This document shows positions 44,840 to 48,765 of a stretch of 48,765 nt of DNA, piece by piece. The stretch is from Rugamonas rubra (GTDB taxonomy: Bacteria > Pseudomonadota > Gammaproteobacteria > Burkholderiales > Burkholderiaceae_D). The stretch is taken from contig NZ_FOTW01000037.1 in NCBI RefSeq assembly GCF_900114705.1, positions 1 to 48,765 of the forward strand. The letters run 5' to 3'. The notes beneath the pieces were generated by a model, which saw nothing but the letters and a program-made list of their open reading frames with translations, did not search any database and was not told where the DNA came from. Position numbers and translations under genes: made by a program. Within the stretch, counting starts at the first letter, position 1; every line of letters begins with the position of its first letter.

Positions 44840-45310
44840 ATGCCACGTCGTCGTGAAGTACCCAAGCGCGAAATTTTGCCAGATCCAAAATTCGGCAACA
44901 CTGATGTCGCCAAGTTTGTAAACGTGCTGATGCTGTCCGGTAAAAAATCGGTCGCAGAAAACATCATCTACGGTGCCTTCGAGCACATCGCTGCTAAATC
45001 GGGCAAGGATCCGCTCGAAGTGTTCGCTACCGCGATCAGCAACGCCAAGCCGCTGGTTGAGGTGAAATCCCGTCGCGTCGGTGGTGCAAACTACCAGGTG
45101 CCGGTCGAAGTTCGCCCAGTCCGTCGTATGGCTCTGTCGATGCGTTGGTTGCGCGAAGCCGCGAACAAGCGTAGCGAAAAATCCATGCCACAGCGTCTCG
45201 GTGGCGAGCTGATGGAAGCGGCCGAAGGCCGTGGCGGCGCAATGAAAAAGCGTGATGAAGTGCACCGCATGGCTGAAGCGAACAAGGCGTTCTCGCACTT
45301 CCGCTTCTAA
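44840..45310 (+). CDS. rpsG: 30S ribosomal protein S7
   Basis: 156 residues, the usual length. S7 starts assembly of the 30S head by binding 16S rRNA and in E. coli also represses its own operon by binding the mRNA ahead of its gene. ATG 44840 is chosen over an in-frame upstream Met because AAAGGA lies at 44828-44833 and PRRREVPKREILPDPK is the family N-terminus. MPRR start and GAFEHIAAKSGKDPLEVF are conserved. The 145 bases between rpsL and rpsG are the place for S7 autoregulation; a target could fold there but I did not confirm one. Confidence 0.99.
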   Translation: MPRRREVPKREILPDPKFGNTDVAKFVNVLMLSGKKSVAENIIYGAFEHIAAKSGKDPLEVFATAISNAKPLVEVKSRRVGGANYQVPVEVRPVRRMALSMRWLREAANKRSEKSMPQRLGGELMEAAEGRGGAMKKRDEVHRMAEANKAFSHFRF

Positions 45311-45421
45311 TAAAATCGGCCGGGTCTTTCGGGACTTGGCTGTTATCTGTTGTTCGAGGCCGGGCTCATTTTGTCAAAAAATGGTGCTCGGTTTTGTCCA
45401 TTAAAAGATTTAGGATTAATT

Positions 45422-47527
45422 ATGGCCCGCAAGACCCCCATTGAGCGCTACCGCAATATCGGTATTTCCGCTCACATCGATGCAGGTAAGACGACCACCA
45501 CCGAGCGCGTTCTGTTCTACACGGGCGTGAACCACAAGATCGGTGAAGTCCACGATGGCGCCGCCACGATGGACTGGATGGAGCAGGAACAAGAGCGCGG
45601 TATCACGATCACCTCCGCGGCGACCACCTGCTTCTGGAAAGGGATGGCTAACAACTTCCCAGAGCACCACATCAACATCATCGACACCCCGGGCCACGTC
45701 GACTTCACCATTGAAGTCGAACGCTCGATGCGCGTGCTCGACGGCGCTTGCATGGTTTACTGCGCAGTGGGCGGTGTTCAGCCACAGTCGGAAACCGTAT
45801 GGCGTCAGGCTAACAAGTACAAAGTGCCACGTCTGGCCTTCGTCAACAAGATGGACCGTACCGGCGCGAACTTCTTCAAAGTTTACGAGCAGATGCGTGC
45901 CCGCCTGAAGGCGAACCCGATTCCTCTGCAGATCCCGATCGGCGCCGAAGAGAACTTCCTCGGCGTGGTCGACCTGGTCAAGATGAAGGCGATCTATTGG
46001 GACGACGCGTCCCAGGGCATGAAGTTCGACTACCGCGAAATCCCGGCCGAGCTGGCCGAGCAGGCCGCCGAGTGGCGCCTGAAGATGGTCGAAGCCGCCG
46101 CCGAGTCCAGCGACGAACTGATGAACAAGTACCTGGAAGAGGGCGACCTGAACGAAGCCGAGATCAAGGCCGCCATCCGCGCCCGTACCCTCGCTTCGGA
46201 AATCGTTCCAATGATGTGCGGCACCGCCTTCAAGAACAAGGGCGTGCAAGCCATGCTGGACGGCGTGATCGAGTACCTGCCATCGCCGGTCGACATCAAG
46301 CCGGTTCAAGGTATGGACGAGGACGACCAGCCGACCAGCCGCAAGGCTGAAGACACCGAGAAGTTCTCGGCGCTGGCCTTCAAGATCATGACCGACCCGT
46401 TCGTCGGCCAGCTGATCTTCTTCCGCGTCTACTCGGGCACCATCAAGTCGGGCGACACCGTCTACAATCCGATCAAGAACAAGAAGGAACGTCTTGGCCG
46501 TATTCTGCAGATGCACGCCAACCAACGCGAAGAGATCAAAGAAGTGCACGCCGGCGACATCGCCGCTGCAGTTGGTCTGAAAGACGCGACCACGGGCGAA
46601 ACCCTGTGCGATCCATCGTCGATCATCACGCTGGAAAAAATGGTCTTCCCTGAGCCGGTGATTCAACAGGCCGTGGAACCTAAGACCAAGGTCGACCAGG
46701 AAAAAATGGGCTTGGCGCTGAACCGCCTGGCACAGGAAGATCCTTCGTTCCGCGTCAAGACCGATGAAGAATCGGGCCAGACCATCATCGGTGGTATGGG
46801 CGAGCTTCACCTGGAAATTATCGTTGACCGCATGAAGCGCGAATTCGGCGTCGAAGCGACCGTCGGCAAGCCACAAGTGGCCTACCGCGAAACGATCCGC
46901 AAGACCTGCGAAGAGTCCGAAGGCAAGTTCGTCAAGCAATCGGGTGGTCGTGGTCAATACGGTCACGTGGTTCTGAAGATCGAGCCGCAAGAACCGGGCA
47001 AGGGCTTCGAGTTCGTTGACGCCATCAAGGGCGGCACCGTGCCACGCGAATACATCCCTGCGGTTGAAAAGGGTGTGCGCGGCACGCTGAACACCGGCGT
47101 GTTGGCCGGCTACCCAGTGGTCGACGTCAAGGTCACGCTGTTCTTCGGTTCGTACCACGACGTGGACTCGAACGAAAACGCGTTCCAGATGGCCGCTTCG
47201 ATGGCCTTCAAAGACGGTTGCCGCAAAGCGTCGCCAGTCATTCTGGAGCCAATGATGGCTGTGGAAGTGGAAACGCCGGAAGACTACGCCGGTACCGTGA
47301 TGGGCGATCTGTCGTCCCGCCGCGGTATGGTGCAGGGCATGGACGAGATCCCAGGCGGTGGTGGCAAGATCATCAAAGCCGAAGTGCCGCTGTCCGAAAT
47401 GTTCGGTTACTCGACCTCGCTGCGTTCCGCAACGCAGGGTCGCGCTACCTACACGATGGAATTCAAGCACTACTCGGAAGCGCCTAAGCACGTTACCGAC
47501 GCAATCGTTACCGCGAAAGCCAAGTAA
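45422..47527 (+). CDS. fusA: Elongation factor G
   Basis: 701 residues. The GTPase that drives translocation on the ribosome. G1 is AHIDAGKT at 17-24, switch 2 DTPGHVDF, G4 NKMD, and domains II-V follow with QSGGRGQYGHVVL and the C-terminal signature EVPLSEMFGYSTSLRSATQG in outline. ATG 45422 follows AGGATTAATT. It is 111 bases after rpsG, with the expected str order. It carries optimal codons of a highly expressed gene, and no substitution of the usual fusidic-acid type was assessed. Confidence 0.99.
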   Translation: MARKTPIERYRNIGISAHIDAGKTTTTERVLFYTGVNHKIGEVHDGAATMDWMEQEQERGITITSAATTCFWKGMANNFPEHHINIIDTPGHVDFTIEVERSMRVLDGACMVYCAVGGVQPQSETVWRQANKYKVPRLAFVNKMDRTGANFFKVYEQMRARLKANPIPLQIPIGAEENFLGVVDLVKMKAIYWDDASQGMKFDYREIPAELAEQAAEWRLKMVEAAAESSDELMNKYLEEGDLNEAEIKAAIRARTLASEIVPMMCGTAFKNKGVQAMLDGVIEYLPSPVDIKPVQGMDEDDQPTSRKAEDTEKFSALAFKIMTDPFVGQLIFFRVYSGTIKSGDTVYNPIKNKKERLGRILQMHANQREEIKEVHAGDIAAAVGLKDATTGETLCDPSSIITLEKMVFPEPVIQQAVEPKTKVDQEKMGLALNRLAQEDPSFRVKTDEESGQTIIGGMGELHLEIIVDRMKREFGVEATVGKPQVAYRETIRKTCEESEGKFVKQSGGRGQYGHVVLKIEPQEPGKGFEFVDAIKGGTVPREYIPAVEKGVRGTLNTGVLAGYPVVDVKVTLFFGSYHDVDSNENAFQMAASMAFKDGCRKASPVILEPMMAVEVETPEDYAGTVMGDLSSRRGMVQGMDEIPGGGGKIIKAEVPLSEMFGYSTSLRSATQGRATYTMEFKHYSEAPKHVTDAIVTAKAK

Positions 47528-47540
47528 TTTTTGTATTTTT

Positions 47541-47568
47541 TGCGGCCGGGGGGATCCCCCGGGCCGCA
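47541..47568 (+). other. GC-rich hairpin between fusA and tuf
   Basis: TGCGGCC (47541-47547) and GGCCGCA (47562-47568) pair, and the inner GGGGGATCCCCC (about 47549-47560) is itself a palindrome, making one long, almost perfect stem. It lies 13 bases after the fusA stop and 31 before tuf. A T-run precedes it but none follows, so on this strand it is not a normal terminator. It may attenuate or mark a processing point that lets tuf be expressed differently from fusA. Confidence 0.6.
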
Positions 47569-47599
47569 TATCTAAAACAATGTTCTAAGGAAGAATAAA

Positions 47600-48765
<1,166 letters not shown>

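Overview
The window is high-GC chromosomal DNA that fits a betaproteobacterium of the Oxalobacteraceae (Massilia, Duganella, Telluria or a close relative). The grounds are an rpsL-rpsG-fusA-tuf block with beta-type proteins, an FxDxF-type PEP-CTERM protein, a TonB-dependent receptor, a type VI secretion (T6SS) cluster and GGGTCAG/CTGACCC extragenic palindromes. The genus is inferred; no rRNA gene is present to confirm it.

Layout. 1-7066 is the edge of a T6SS locus: the C-terminal part of a VgrG spike, a Tle3-type lipase effector, a Tla3-type adaptor, a PAAR tip protein and the baseplate subunit TssK. 7155-7958 is a convergent, exported SAM methyltransferase. 8471-22016 is one long co-directional block: two tandem tldD-tldE pairs, in which each TldD carries a twin-arginine signal, followed by DUF4159, MoxR AAA+ ATPase, DUF58, BatA-like, DUF4175-like and a further membrane protein. 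This block is the strongest candidate here for an uncharacterised system: an envelope-located, duplicated TldD/TldE protease coupled to a MoxR/von Willebrand-type membrane complex.

22044-23109 holds two GNAT acetyltransferases in lower-GC DNA. 23362-25667 is a divergent pair, a pyridoxamine-phosphate-oxidase-like protein and a MocR regulator. 25715-29891 (minus strand) holds a TonB-dependent receptor, a spermidine-synthase-like protein and a PEP-CTERM protein. 30109-37614 (minus) is a six-gene module: periplasmic adaptor, ABC ATPase, two MacB/FtsX-type permeases, a sigma-54 response regulator and a histidine kinase. 37694-39830 (minus) holds an MFS transporter and a DeoR-family regulator, divergent from a membrane-anchored MutS-like ATPase (40020-41804). 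A phosphoethanolamine-transferase-like sulfatase-fold enzyme follows on the minus strand.

44119 to the end is the str operon with a recognisable sigma-70 promoter; tuf runs off the right edge. Notable non-coding structures are five 11-bp phased repeats upstream of tldD, a perfect 29-bp inverted repeat inside the ABC/two-component module, two smaller related palindromes, and GTGCA repeats upstream of the DeoR gene. I saw no tRNA, rRNA, CRISPR array, insertion sequence or prophage gene.
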